NCBI GenBank assembly: GCA_045804965.1
Contig: JBJMMD010000047.1
Span: 186,001-250,000 of the forward strand
DNA from: CAVTUU01 sp045804965
Lineage (GTDB): Bacteria; Chloroflexota; Chloroflexia; Thermomicrobiales; UBA6265
DNA length: 64,000 bases
Reading direction: 5' to 3'
Of the stretch, positions 53,201 through 61,807 are shown piece by piece. Position numbers and translations under genes: made by a program. Positions within the stretch are counted from its first letter, which is position 1. Every line of letters starts with the position of its first letter. The notes below the pieces were generated by a model, which saw only the letters and a program-made list of their open reading frames with translations, was not told the DNA's origin and made no database searches.

Positions 53201-54808
53201 AGCATCAGCACAACCAACGCTTGGGACGTTCCAGTCTACTTAGCGCTCGCCGCGGTCTCATTCTTCATGGCAACTGTGCCAATTAGGCGACTCTTTATTC
53301 GTGTCTTCACGACGGGCGTGCTCACCGCCGCCACGGCCGGTCCCGCGTATCTGCTCTTCTTGCCGTTCTATGCGCATTACGTGGCGCTCTTCAGTTCACT
53401 CGAACGAGTCAAGCGAGAGTCAGCCTTTTGGCAATTTTCCGACCACCTGGGTGGACTCCTTGTCATCGTCGGACTAGGGCTGATCGTCGCCTTTCTCGCA
53501 ACAGCGAAGCGGCGTTCATCTCTCATTCTTCACCCGTTCGGCCCGCTGAGCTTGCTCGCACTGCTACTCGTGCTACGGCTCGTCTTCGTCGACGAGTTCA
53601 GGGACTACGCGGACACGCTAACCATCGCTCTGATTATCCTCACCGTTTTCCTGCTTGCCATCGCGGCATGGACGGCAACATCAGCACACCGATCTGCGGA
53701 AACTACCTGGATCGCCCAGTTGCTCATTGTTGGCGGCCTCGCCTTCTCGGTCTTTCTTGCGACCACTGATCATCAAGTTCTCGCGCTCACGCTCGGTTTC
53801 GCCTGGGCGGCCGTGGTTCTGTGGCTCGTTGCCTCGACACCCGCACTGCGATTCGTGGGGGCGCTAGTGGCCGCCGGCAGTCTGGTCGCCGCAGGGGTTG
53901 AGGTGGTGTTCGTCGTCGACGATCTCTCCGGCGATCCGATTTGGTTCCGCATGAACACCGTGTTCAAGTTCTATAACGAGGTCTGGGTGCTCTTTGCAAT
54001 CAGCGGCGCCGCGTTAGTGACATTGATGATCGACCGCGCGTTTCCTCCCGCTCATATTTCGTCAAGTCGAACTCGATGGGACTCAATGCGAGTTGTGGGC
54101 ATCATCGCCGGGCCGACCGCGCCGACCGCAGATGCCATGGAAGACGAGCCCGACGTTGCCGCCGCGGTCGAATCCCGTGGAGTCGCGGCCTGGTCGCTGG
54201 CGGGATTGGGCGTGAGCGCGCTCGTCATCGCCGCTTCCCTTGCCTATCCGCTCCTCGCGACCCGACCGCGCTTGGAGCAGCGGTTTACCGATTCACTTGG
54301 TTCCGGCACGCTCAATGCGCTCGACTGGATGAACTACGCGACACTGCAGACGGCAGACGGCCAAAAGGAATCGTTCAAGGGTGACCTCGCCGTCATCAAT
54401 TGGTTCAACGAAGACATCGCCGGTTCTCCAGTCATCGCGGAAGCCAGCATCGGACCTTACCGCGGCAACGGTTCGCGAATTTCAATTCACACCGGGTTGC
54501 CGACAATACTCGGCTGGGATCGACACGAGCATCAACAACGGTATGCCGAAGGGATCGATGAGCGATTCCAGGACGTGAGGACGCTGTACGACTCGGCCGA
54601 TCCAGCAATGAAGATGGAAATACTGCGCAAATACGACGTACAGTATGTGATCGTCGGCGACGTCGAGCGCATGAGCGTGATTCAGGGGCAGCAGTACGCG
54701 TCTCCCGAGGGAATCGCCATGTTCGACCATATGGTCGGCACCGATCTAGACATTGCTTTTTCGTCGAACGGAACCACCGTTTATCGAGTTCGGCCACCTG
54801 CGCCATGA
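50288..54808 (+). CDS. Giant membrane protein: GT39/PMT-like domain fused to YYY (DUF2298) domain
   Basis: From ATG 50288 the protein is 1506 residues with more than 20 predicted membrane helices. The first half (about 1-640) is like PMT/GT-C glycosyltransferases, with acidic catalytic-type residues in LDWDEGHYLHPDERF (about 36-50) and a soluble domain near 440-620. The second half (about 680-1500) carries the YYY signature YINYYYYGLYLV near residue 795 and the motif ADLHAHVVALPL near 913, and ends in a large outer domain. The family is known mainly from Chloroflexota and archaea; GT-C members use polyprenol-phosphate sugars. A role in surface glycan assembly is inference. No upstream ribosome site is strong. 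Confidence 0.85.
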   Translation: MFKAQNTEQHSRLDSTTLVIILILMAAFALRVFNLDWDEGHYLHPDERFIADVITSRIQFEWPPDFHNLLDPEHSLINPRSVDPKSGNPRDFAYGALPLFVTDWVATGMSHLTVHDWSTYYGGVYKVGRFLSAIFDTLTVLMIFLIGRRSFNRRVGLLAAAIAAATPMAIQLAHFYTTDSWLTFFVTVTLYGAIRATESGAVRWFAFTGMAFGLAMASKGSVFSLAGLVAVAILYDAICRFRNRESVFRILIAVVERACVSFLSWIVAFGIFEPYALARPHVYINQVQRQSDIIRGVFDVPFTRQYMGTTPVLYQLKQLVRWGLGPVAGILALLGVIILAKRFLKHPSAGATVILAWFCGYGLIVALPETKFLRYLAPLIPVFAITAGIAFDAVCTLLGKIGGIRLATAGAVAMLVAIGFWTAAFMSVYHGDQPRIAASKWVYANVPAGSTLSDEDWDDSLPLDLGPGLNSSDYLYDHVKFDLYTDREPRDEADHIYELLQGADYIIIASNRVMAAMPKSPWRYAVQERYYELLQSGQLGFAKVGDFHSYPRLGGWQFADDSADESFINYDHPHVFIYKKQSLVPQDSYDELMAWSINQPYEAQRHADQKSLLLDKSVGNLSVVDDARWSEAVTGSSVGALIVWVAFLFILQLVGLPLASLTFGGFADRGWGLARLITIVLSGYVVWIGASLSVIAFRAIWCGFAIVIVALAWLIYYRHRDHVDWKLLPRKRSVLLGSEGIFWSIFGLFLSFRYLNPDSWHWAWGGEKPMEFSFINAILRNAHFPPYDPWFSGGYINYYYYGLYLVAFCMKATGIPSEIAFNLAQPTVIALLASAGFTVAAALGKSITRRPSLALPAGLLGSLLLVLVGNLDAFVRVVHALPGPINPSFEWTWGASRALTGGITEFPFFTGLYADLHAHVVALPLTVLVIALSFAIGRDPWMLTAALTFGGSSAARWITSLRIALLIVTLGSISTTNAWDVPVYLALAAVSFFMATVPIRRLFIRVFTTGVLTAATAGPAYLLFLPFYAHYVALFSSLERVKRESAFWQFSDHLGGLLVIVGLGLIVAFLATAKRRSSLILHPFGPLSLLALLLVLRLVFVDEFRDYADTLTIALIILTVFLLAIAAWTATSAHRSAETTWIAQLLIVGGLAFSVFLATTDHQVLALTLGFAWAAVVLWLVASTPALRFVGALVAAGSLVAAGVEVVFVVDDLSGDPIWFRMNTVFKFYNEVWVLFAISGAALVTLMIDRAFPPAHISSSRTRWDSMRVVGIIAGPTAPTADAMEDEPDVAAAVESRGVAAWSLAGLGVSALVIAASLAYPLLATRPRLEQRFTDSLGSGTLNALDWMNYATLQTADGQKESFKGDLAVINWFNEDIAGSPVIAEASIGPYRGNGSRISIHTGLPTILGWDRHEHQQRYAEGIDERFQDVRTLYDSADPAMKMEILRKYDVQYVIVGDVERMSVIQGQQYASPEGIAMFDHMVGTDLDIAFSSNGTTVYRVRPPAP

Positions 54809-54833
54809 GCGCTTCCGGCAGTGGGGTTAACTG

Positions 54834-57146
54834 GTGAACTGGTTCGCTGACGCTATGCGCTGGTACGGCGTGCTCCTCATTGTTTCGCTCGCGATCGCCC
54901 CATGGGCATACGTGTTGTTCCATCGTTTGCCTGATCGTGGCGTCACCGTCGCCCGCCCCCTCGGTCTCCTCGCCGTCATTTATCCAAGCTGGCTGCTCTC
55001 GTCGCTCAATATTTCGAGCTACTCGACCGCCGGTCTTTGGGCCACGGCCGTATTAATTCTGATTTCTGGCTGGCTGTATCTCATGCTCCGGAGAACTCTG
55101 GAAGTCGCGTGGATCGGCAAACTCTTCTGCGCTGAGGCGGTAGGTCTGGCCGCGTTCGTGGGTTATTTGTGGCTCCATGGGTACACGCCAGAAATCATGG
55201 TCACCGAAAAGCCCATGGATGAAGCACTGCTCTCCGCGAGCACCATCGCCTCACAGATGCCACCTCGCGATCCTTGGATCTCTGGCCACTCACTCAATTA
55301 CTACTATTTGGGATATGTCGTGCACGGCGCGGTCACCCGAATGTCCCATCTCCCCGCGTCTGTCGGCTTCAGCATGGCCCTGGCGACGACGGTAAGTATG
55401 ACAATCGTCGCGACCGCCGGTGTCGCATTTAACGTCGTCCGCAATCGATTCGGTCGCAATTCCGCGCTAGCTGCTTCGGCGCTTTCCGCCTTCTTCCTCG
55501 CCATCGGCGGAAACCTCTATTCCGCTATTAAGTTTCTTCAAAATCCACGCGCTACGGTCGACGCCGCGTGGTGGCCGTATGGCGGCTCGTACTCTGTCGG
55601 TTGGTCGTCGAGTCGTGTTGTTGTTGACTCCAACTTCCCGGGAAATGTCAAAGAGACGATCAACGAGTTTCCCTCGTTTAGTTTCATTCTCGCCGACCTT
55701 CATCCGCACGTGATGGCATTGCCGTTCACCATCACATCGCTTTCGCTCGCGATCAATCTCCTTCGTTATCGTACGGACCAGGATGCGCCTTCGATCCGGT
55801 CGGGGCATTTTTTGGCGACAATCGCCGTCACCGGGGCATTCATCGGTTCTCTGTATGCGCTCAATTCCTGGGATCTACCGACTTTCCTGTTGATCTCACT
55901 AGTTTGTTTGTTCCTTGGAATTCATCGCTGGCAAATACGTCAGCGCCTGATCGCGATGGGCGGTCTCGTTCTTACGGCGGTTCTCGCCTGGCTACCATTC
56001 ACGGTCACCTTTGTCCCGTTCTTCGATCGGAACTCAGTCGCCATTCGGCCCGGCCTTCGCGATATCCCAGTGCTCTCGTTCATTCTGACGACTATCGGCA
56101 GAGTGACGTGGGGCCGTACGTCGGTCGGTGAATTTCTCACCATCTTTGGCATTCCCTACTTAGCGTGCCTGATTTTGCTCGGCTTCGCAGTTTCGGATCC
56201 CGAACAGAAACTCAATCTGCGCTACCCTCGGCTGGCTTTTGCCGCAGTCTTCGTGGTAACGCTCGTCGCGTTGCTTATCCCGATGCCGCTTTTAGTCTTG
56301 TGCGGCGTGCCGTTGGCGGTCTGTGCAGTGATCCTGCCTTCGCGTGATCCCACCAGCCCGCTTTGGATCGCGACAGCATTCTTTGGTCTTGGTTTCTTGA
56401 TTATTCTCACAACGGAATTCTTCTATATTCAAGACGTCTTCCATAACCGCATGAATACTTTGTTCAAGGCGTATTACCAGGTATGGACGCTCTTTGCTAT
56501 CGCGGCTTCAATCGCGGCCGTCGCCATTTGGCGCGACCAGCGTCGACCGCAGCTCGTCCGACCTGTTGTGACGATCATAACGACCATCGCAATCGCGCTC
56601 GTCGCGATCTATCCAGTACTCTCTGCCAGAGCGTGGACGAATGATTTTGCGGATTGGAAAGGTCTTGACGGCGCCGCGTTCATCAGCGACTGGTCTCCAG
56701 GCGAATTGGCAGGGATCGAATGGCTCCGTTCCCATGCGAGCGACGACGACGTCGTGCTCGAGCAACTCGGCTGCTCTTATCAGCCGAACGCCAACGTTCC
56801 TCGTTTGAGCCGCGCATCGACCTTTACCGGCATGCCGACGATCATCGGTTGGCGCGGGCACGAGGGTCAATGGCGAGCCGGCCAGCAGGATCTCCTCGAC
56901 ATTTTGGGGAAGCGAGTCAAAGATGTTCAGACAATGTACGCCGACCCAGAAAGCGATCTCTTCGATCAATACGGCGTAACGTACATCTATGTCGGCAAAT
57001 TCGAAATTGAGGGCTCCGGCACGACCGATTGCCCGGAGGCAAAGGCCTACCCAAACACCGCCGAACCGAGCTTCCCGGGTGCGGGTTGGGATGAAGTTTT
57101 CAATCAGGACGGCATCCGCATCTACCACCGAGCATCGGCAAATTGA
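54834..57146 (+). CDS. Second YYY-domain (DUF2298) membrane protein
   Basis: This 770-residue protein resembles the C-terminal half of the gene before it. It shares LNYYYLGYVVHGAV (near residue 153, against YINYYYYGLYLV) and FILADLHPHVMALPF (near 286, against ADLHAHVVALPL). It has about 14 membrane helices and an outer C-terminal domain with FDQYGVTYIYVGKFE. It begins with GTG 25 bases after the upstream stop, so the two are one unit. Duplication and fusion of a YYY gene with a GT39 gene best explains the pair. Confidence 0.85.
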   Translation: MNWFADAMRWYGVLLIVSLAIAPWAYVLFHRLPDRGVTVARPLGLLAVIYPSWLLSSLNISSYSTAGLWATAVLILISGWLYLMLRRTLEVAWIGKLFCAEAVGLAAFVGYLWLHGYTPEIMVTEKPMDEALLSASTIASQMPPRDPWISGHSLNYYYLGYVVHGAVTRMSHLPASVGFSMALATTVSMTIVATAGVAFNVVRNRFGRNSALAASALSAFFLAIGGNLYSAIKFLQNPRATVDAAWWPYGGSYSVGWSSSRVVVDSNFPGNVKETINEFPSFSFILADLHPHVMALPFTITSLSLAINLLRYRTDQDAPSIRSGHFLATIAVTGAFIGSLYALNSWDLPTFLLISLVCLFLGIHRWQIRQRLIAMGGLVLTAVLAWLPFTVTFVPFFDRNSVAIRPGLRDIPVLSFILTTIGRVTWGRTSVGEFLTIFGIPYLACLILLGFAVSDPEQKLNLRYPRLAFAAVFVVTLVALLIPMPLLVLCGVPLAVCAVILPSRDPTSPLWIATAFFGLGFLIILTTEFFYIQDVFHNRMNTLFKAYYQVWTLFAIAASIAAVAIWRDQRRPQLVRPVVTIITTIAIALVAIYPVLSARAWTNDFADWKGLDGAAFISDWSPGELAGIEWLRSHASDDDVVLEQLGCSYQPNANVPRLSRASTFTGMPTIIGWRGHEGQWRAGQQDLLDILGKRVKDVQTMYADPESDLFDQYGVTYIYVGKFEIEGSGTTDCPEAKAYPNTAEPSFPGAGWDEVFNQDGIRIYHRASAN

Positions 57147-57172
57147 CGCTCACGGGCTCCCATCGCTATACT
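57143..57172 (+). promoter_or_regulatory. Promoter of the tRNA-Pro/tRNA-Gly pair
   Basis: TTGACG (57143-57148) overlaps the stop codon of the YYY gene; TATACT (57167-57172) follows 18 bases later, 22 bases before tRNA-Pro. Confidence 0.7.
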
Positions 57173-57193
57173 CGAATGGCTTCGTAAGCTCGA

Positions 57194-57266
57194 CGGGGTG
57201 TAGCGCAGCTGGTAGCGCGCGGCGTTTGGGACGCTGAGGTCGGAGGTTCGAGTCCTCTCACCCCGA
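57194..57266 (+). tRNA. tRNA-Pro (anticodon TGG)
   Basis: The cloverleaf has acceptor CGGGGTG/CACCCCG, D-arm GCGC/GCGC, anticodon stem CGGCG/CGCTG around TTTGGGA (TGG) and T-arm GGAGG/CCTCT-type pairing with TTCGAGT. CCA is not encoded (discriminator A). Confidence 0.93.
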
Positions 57267-57298
57267 CTCCAGGACTTCCTGGTGTCGATCGAATCCTT

Positions 57299-57371
57299 GC
57301 GGGAGTAACTCAGTTGGTAGAGTGCCTGCCTTCCAAGCAGGTTGTCGCGGGTTCGAGTCCCGTCTCCCGCT
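57299..57371 (+). tRNA. tRNA-Gly (anticodon TCC)
   Basis: The acceptor GCGGGAG pairs with CTCCCGC; the anticodon stem CCTGC/GCAGG encloses CTTCCAA; the T-arm is GCGGG/CCCGT with TTCGAGT. It lies 32 bases after tRNA-Pro, so they are likely co-transcribed; CCAGGA/TCCTGG forms a small hairpin between them. Confidence 0.95.
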
Positions 57372-57606
57372 CCCCACGAAACTAATGAAACAGCCACATT
57401 TTTGGGTCGGCCAAGTGGACGGCAGGCTTGCTTTTGCTTACTTGGTGCTGAGGGCGAGAACGGTATCGGGAGCATTGCGCGTTCGATGGCCGGGCGGCCG
57501 TTCTCGGAGATTACGCGCACCGCTTCTGGTCTGGTGCTCGCTGGCGTGACGATACAGCTTGAGTGGATCCAGTCTAGCACGGTGGCCACGGCAGTTGGGC
57601 AGGAAC

Positions 57607-57774
57607 ATGCCCGTGGTGCTCATGACCGCGGTCTACGCCGAGGGCGATCTGCTTGACTTGGCATTTGAGCCCAAATCGTTCGAGGTCGTCCGCTTGCTCC
57701 ACATGATCACACCCGCCTTGGACGGGCACATGTCCGCACTCGCTTGCTTGGCCAAGCAAACGGCCCCGGCCTGA
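57607..57774 (+). pseudogene. Fragment of a response-regulator receiver domain
   Basis: The frame reads PVVLMTAVYAEGDLLDLAFE then KSFEVVRLLHMI, which resembles the second half of a receiver domain: beta-4 with the Thr (LMTA), then the KPFE-type switch Lys region (here KSFE). The phosphoacceptor half is missing upstream in all frames. It is probably a remnant. Confidence 0.45.
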
Positions 57775-58040
57775 AATCCAGGGCGGTCGCGCCGTCCCGG
57801 TCGTAGGCAGCTCCTGCGGGAAGGGGAGATAGAACGGCAGGGCGGTTGGGCCGGTACTTCGCTCGGATCAGCCCCGCAAACTCCCGCAAGATCCGATCAA
57901 AGACCGACCTTCACTCGCAGCGTGAGGGAAATGGCAGTCATCGTCCTCGTCTCCGCACGACACTTGCGAGAACGCCGGACGATGACACCGTGCGGGTGGC
58001 GGTCCGGGCCTTGCCCAGCGTGCACGGCAAAAGAACTCCC

Positions 58041-58214
58041 ATGCAGCAGCACTTACAGCGTCTGCAGGCCCGTATCGAGCGGTCCGCCGCGCTCCTTGCC
58101 CAAAGCGAAGCGATGATGGCGATGTAGCAACGCATCATGCACAATTCAAGGCTGCGTCGCCTAGAAGAGCGCCTTCGCCGCAGCAACGGCCATAAACAGC
58201 GGCGCCAACAGTAA
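58041..58214 (+). pseudogene. Coiled-coil frame with in-frame TAG
   Basis: The frame starts at ATG 58041 with QQHLQRLQARIERSAALLAQ, is stopped by TAG (58125-58127), and continues with RIMHNSRLRRLEERLRRSNG to TAA 58212-58214. Both halves have Leu/Arg/Glu helical character, as if one coiled-coil protein was broken by a nonsense change. Confidence 0.35.
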
Positions 58215-58607
58215 TGCAAGCGGCCCCGAGCCGAAGCCCGAGGCCGTCTGCCTTACCCCTTCCCCAGCCGGAAGCGGCGCGTTAGCAGGCACTTGATGCG
58301 ACCGGCCGTAACGCTCGGGTGGCTATCGCGGCGACACTAGCCAAGAAAAAAAAGAGATTTCGAAACAGCGCTTCGCTAAATGGCGCAATATCTATTCCAC
58401 CGACTAAATGTTCTGAAAGTCCACGCGATCAACGCACCTATTTTATTGAATCTAGGCAACCGGTCCTGAGCCGTAGTCCAAAGCCGCTTGCCGATCTCCC
58501 TTCCCACAACCGGGAGCCAATGAGGTGCGAAGCTGGCGCCATCAGTCCAATCATCCTCGCGCTGCCACTGGCTGGCCATTAACGGTTTTCCGGCTGCTGC
58601 CTCAATA

Positions 58608-58629
58608 AGGACGCAACAAGGACGCAACA
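58608..58629 (+). repeat. Tandem duplication of an 11-bp unit
   Basis: AGGACGCAACA occurs twice without a gap (58608-58618 and 58619-58629). It is probably a small slippage duplication. Confidence 0.7.
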
Positions 58630-58978
58630 TAGCGAAGCACATGACCAGAGGCTCCGCACTGAAGGCTGTCGCGACACTTTCTGATCAAGGTACGCGCTCA
58701 ATCAAGGGCTGCCGACGGGGGCAGGCCCCCGGCGACGAGAAAGTGACGGCCGTGATTCAACAGCGGTTCCCTTGGCGAAACGAGGAAGCCATCCCCGCAG
58801 AGATTCGGCGACAGAACGCAGGGCGCGCGGCGAGGTTAGGGACATGGGCTCCTTGGCGTGCCCGTATCCAGTCCGGCGACGGCCGGGAGGCCTGGGCCCG
58901 TGGTGTCCCTAGCTTGCTTAGCACGTCGCCCCGGTCATAACTCGCTCGTCTTCAGCGTCGTGGACGGCATGCGGGCTT

Positions 58979-59512
58979 TCATACACACGAAGCTGGAGCC
59001 GCGCAAACGCTGGCTCCGTCGGCTTCAATACCAGTACCGAAGACACCGCGCTGACTCGTGTCATCGACGGAGCCGGCAACGGTGCGCTCAGTCAGTTCGT
59101 AGTCGGCCGTGAAGCCCGCCCCTGTGGGATTCACCGCGATGTTGACCCGAAGCTCTGCGCTCCGCATGATTCCCGGCTCGATCTTCCCGGGAATGATTCG
59201 CGCGCCGCTGGTCGCGTGTGGTCCCGTTGCTGCCCACGACCCAAGTCCGGTTCGTCCGCTTTGACTGGTGACGGTGACGACGCCATCAGCGGTGAAAGCG
59301 AGCAAGCCTGCTCCGACCGTCAGGCTGCCGTCCTCGACGACACCCCAGGCGCCGAGAAGCGGGTGTGCCGTCGGCGTATTTCGTTGTGCCTTGGCGTCTG
59401 GCAGCGCACATGTCACTCCGAGACCGAACGAACCGAGGATGATCAGCAGCCAAAGTAGCTTCAGGTAAATACGCGTTTCGTTCTCGACTATCCATGGATC
59501 CCGTAAATACAT
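58979..59512 (-). CDS. Small secreted hypothetical protein
   Basis: From ATG 59512 the protein is 177 residues. A hydrophobic signal (KLLWLLIILGSFGLGVTC, about 18-35) ends near ALPDAKAQ. The rest is beta-rich: HPLLGAWGVVEDGSLT, LLAFTADGVVTVTS, GARIIPGKIEPGI, GFTADYELTERTVAG. This suggests a small beta-barrel, as in lipocalin-like or calycin folds, but no family is recognised. The last 20 residues (GIEADGASVCAAPASC) look less regular, so a frameshift near the end is possible. It follows the 138-residue gene on the same strand. Confidence 0.5.
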   Translation of the reverse strand: MYLRDPWIVENETRIYLKLLWLLIILGSFGLGVTCALPDAKAQRNTPTAHPLLGAWGVVEDGSLTVGAGLLAFTADGVVTVTSQSGRTGLGSWAATGPHATSGARIIPGKIEPGIMRSAELRVNIAVNPTGAGFTADYELTERTVAGSVDDTSQRGVFGTGIEADGASVCAAPASCV

Positions 59513-59550
59513 GCTGCAATCGAGCGTGCCGTGCGGCGCCGAGCCCAAAC

Positions 59551-59967
59551 TCAGCCGTCGTCGCTCCCGTATGTTGTCAAATAGTGCACGGCCCTCTCGA
59601 CCTCGAAAGCGACCTCAGCGACGGGAAATTCATCGAAGTAAGCAATGTTCATGCGGTCAAGGGCAGCGGTGAGGTGGGCGAGCGCCTGCTCGATATGCAA
59701 GCGATCGGTCGTGTGCGTTTGTGCTGCCAAGGCGGCGTGCAGCGCGCGGCCCAACTCCTCAAGTTTGGCGCGACTCGACGATTGCTCGGCCTGCAGACTC
59801 GCCGCCGTCGCGACCCGCAGCGACGCACTTTGATAGGCCCGTATGCCTTCGTTGTAGCCCAGCTGATAAAACGCTTGAACGGTCTCAGTCAGCAGTTCCG
59901 GGATAGGCTTCGGCAATTCGGAGATATCGGTTGGTTGCAGGTCACGCATGACACTCAGCTCTCGCAT
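59551..59967 (-). CDS. Hypothetical helical/coiled-coil protein (138 residues)
   Basis: The sequence is almost wholly helical: IPELLTETVQAFYQLGYNEG, QAEQSSSRAKLEELGRALHA, LHIEQALAHLTAALDRMN, FEVERAVHYLTTYG. No membrane segment or enzyme motif is seen and I recognise no family. ATG 59967 and 59949 are both possible starts. Codon use is like the neighbouring genes, so it is probably intact although it lies in the decayed zone. Confidence 0.55.
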   Translation of the reverse strand: MRELSVMRDLQPTDISELPKPIPELLTETVQAFYQLGYNEGIRAYQSASLRVATAASLQAEQSSSRAKLEELGRALHAALAAQTHTTDRLHIEQALAHLTAALDRMNIAYFDEFPVAEVAFEVERAVHYLTTYGSDDG

Positions 59968-61181
59968 CAGCCGCTACTTTCCAGTCAGCTGTCCATTGCA
60001 TCGAGGAGTCGATCCGATCATAGCAATCGTTCACACGGGTGGGCAACTTCGTGGATAATGGCGCACAGAACAAACGGCATCGAACCGAAGCTCGAAACCG
60101 TTTGCGCATCCCCTTCCCCCCTTGGGCTGCAACCCGCAGGAATTGGCATGTTACTTCCTCAGTCATGCCCCTGTGGTGCGTTCGTCACGGGCTTATGACA
60201 ATTGCGAACCACACACGGGCCGGCAAACTACGTGCCGCCGGTAGACTGTGGGGCGAGTGCGCCGTACCCGGCGTGGAAGATCGGATGGGCCGTCACTAGG
60301 GCTCGCACCATGCAAGCCGCATGGGTGGTAGACGGTCTCCCTTTAAGCCCTTGAAAGTGGCCGATACGATGGCGGGGGTTCGGCGACTTCCGTCGAGCAA
60401 TCCACTCAAGACTTGTCGGCAATCGAAGGACGCCGGTGCGGCGATCTGGCGCGGACGCTGGCAGTGCCGACGTGATGGCAGGTCCACCTCAGATGGATCA
60501 TTGGCAAGTTCGAACCGCTGGCCGGCAGGCGGCGAGCGCTGGCGGAAGACCTCTGCGCCGGCACACCCTGTATCTCGTCAATATTGTGAACCGGCGCCAC
60601 TTGCGGGCCCCCGACCACCTTTGCCCCGACTAGTTCAGCCACGGACACCCCGTCGGACTCCCCAACGGAGACGCCGATGGGGACCGAAGAAGCGAGCGGG
60701 TCTCCGAGCGTGTTACCAACCGGATCGCAGGCGCTGGCCACGGAGGTTCCCATGTCGACCTGCACCACAGAGGAGGGCCCGGTCAGGCTGCTTCCAGCCG
60801 GACTTTTGGGCGTGGACGCGGCGCTGATGGTTCCGCTTGGGCGCCGCGCCTGGCAGGAATCCGAACTTGAGCGAGCCAGCGGCCGCCCCCCCGGAGTCTA
60901 GGGCCTGCACCACGTTCGCCAAAGCCGCAGTAAGCATGGAAAGACACCAATATGATCCATCTGCCAAGCAGGAGCCGTCGCAACTTCGAGTTACATGACG
61001 CGTTCTCAGCCCAGGCTCAACCATAGATCGCTCCGGAAATCCTGAGCTTTTCTCCAGCCGGCTTGGCTCTTTCCGGAGGTACCCACCGAGCCATTTAACG
61101 GAACCGGCGTGGTATCATCAGGGCCGAATGGATCGACTCGATCCTAGGTAAATCTCGCCGTCGTTGTTGCCGGATATTCAT
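59968..61181. other. Stretch without supportable genes before tRNA-Met
   Basis: About 1.2 kb has only overlapping Arg/Pro/Ser-rich open frames on both strands, typical of GC-rich non-coding sequence. No start with ribosome site or recognisable product was found. No repeats of the flanking tRNA 3' ends were seen. Confidence 0.5.
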
Positions 61182-61253
61182 GGGCCTGTAGCTCAGTGGC
61201 AGAGCACGGGGCTCATAACCCCAGGGTCGCAGGTTCGAATCCTGCCGGGCCCA
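61182..61253 (+). tRNA. tRNA with CAT anticodon (elongator Met or Ile2)
   Basis: The 72-base cloverleaf has acceptor GGGCCTG/CGGGCCC, D-arm GCTC/GAGC, anticodon stem GGGG/CCCC region around CTCATAA and T-arm GCAGG/CCTGC with TTCGAAT. The paired G1-C72 excludes an initiator. Anticodon CAT serves elongator Met or, if the C is modified to lysidine, Ile (AUA). Confidence 0.92.
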
Positions 61254-61359
61254 CTGGTTAAGCGCACACGGCTCGAACTCCGTGAGGCAGGCGGCGAAAG
61301 CACGTTAACCACGTGAGCTCACGACGCCAATGGGATAGCAAACGTTGAATCGACAGGTA

Positions 61360-61743
61360 ATGCAAGAGGAAGACGAGACTACGAGAGATTCCTCCGAGAT
61401 GGAGGATCGCGAGTTGGCGTTGAAAATCGCAGAAATCATCGCCGACACGCCCGCCGCCAACACCCTTGTTTTGGATATTCACAAAATTTCACCTTTCGCC
61501 GATTACTTTGTGATCTGCGACGGCGAAAATGAACGCCAGTTGCGGGCGATTGCGCGCGAGATCGGCGACGCCCTTTCGAAGGAAGGTGTTCGACCTGAGC
61601 GAACCGAAGGTTCACCGAATTCCGGTTGGATTCTTTTGGATTACGGCGGAACGGTGGTCCACGTTTTCGATGTCGATCAGCGCGCTTTCTATCGGCTCGA
61701 AGAACTCTGGTCGGATGCGCCGACATTGGTCGCGATTCAATAG
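61360..61743 (+). CDS. rsfS: Ribosome silencing factor RsfS
   Basis: The 127-residue protein (from ATG 61360) has the RsfS/Iojap core: LKIAEIIADTPAANTLVLDI, ISPFADYFVICDGENERQLRAIA, the GWILLDYGGTVVHVFD motif, then FYRLEELWSDAP. It binds L14 on the 50S subunit and blocks joining in starvation. TTG at 61345 is an alternative start. The usual partner nadD is not next to it. Confidence 0.94.
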   Translation: MQEEDETTRDSSEMEDRELALKIAEIIADTPAANTLVLDIHKISPFADYFVICDGENERQLRAIAREIGDALSKEGVRPERTEGSPNSGWILLDYGGTVVHVFDVDQRAFYRLEELWSDAPTLVAIQ

Positions 61744-61807
61744 GCTCGAACTCGGCGGAACCGTCCGCACGACGAGCGCGTATTGATAGGTAAGTGGTGG
61801 ACTTTCA

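Larger units (their letters stand above)
57372..58978. other. Gene-poor stretch with gene remnants
   Basis: About 1.6 kb after tRNA-Gly contains only fragments: a truncated receiver-like piece, a coiled-coil frame interrupted by a stop, and a short tandem duplication. No intact gene with start, ribosome site and family-like product was found. The sequence looks decayed compared with the dense genes on either side. Confidence 0.6.

Noticed and set aside
57122..57589. 155-codon minus-strand frame
   Set aside because: It runs antisense through two tRNA genes.
60321..60827. Overlapping frames of 168 codons (plus) and 120 codons (minus, 60406-60768)
   Set aside because: Both are low-complexity or Arg/Pro-rich, without start signals; the minus frame has Val/Gly/Ser repeats but no recognisable domain.
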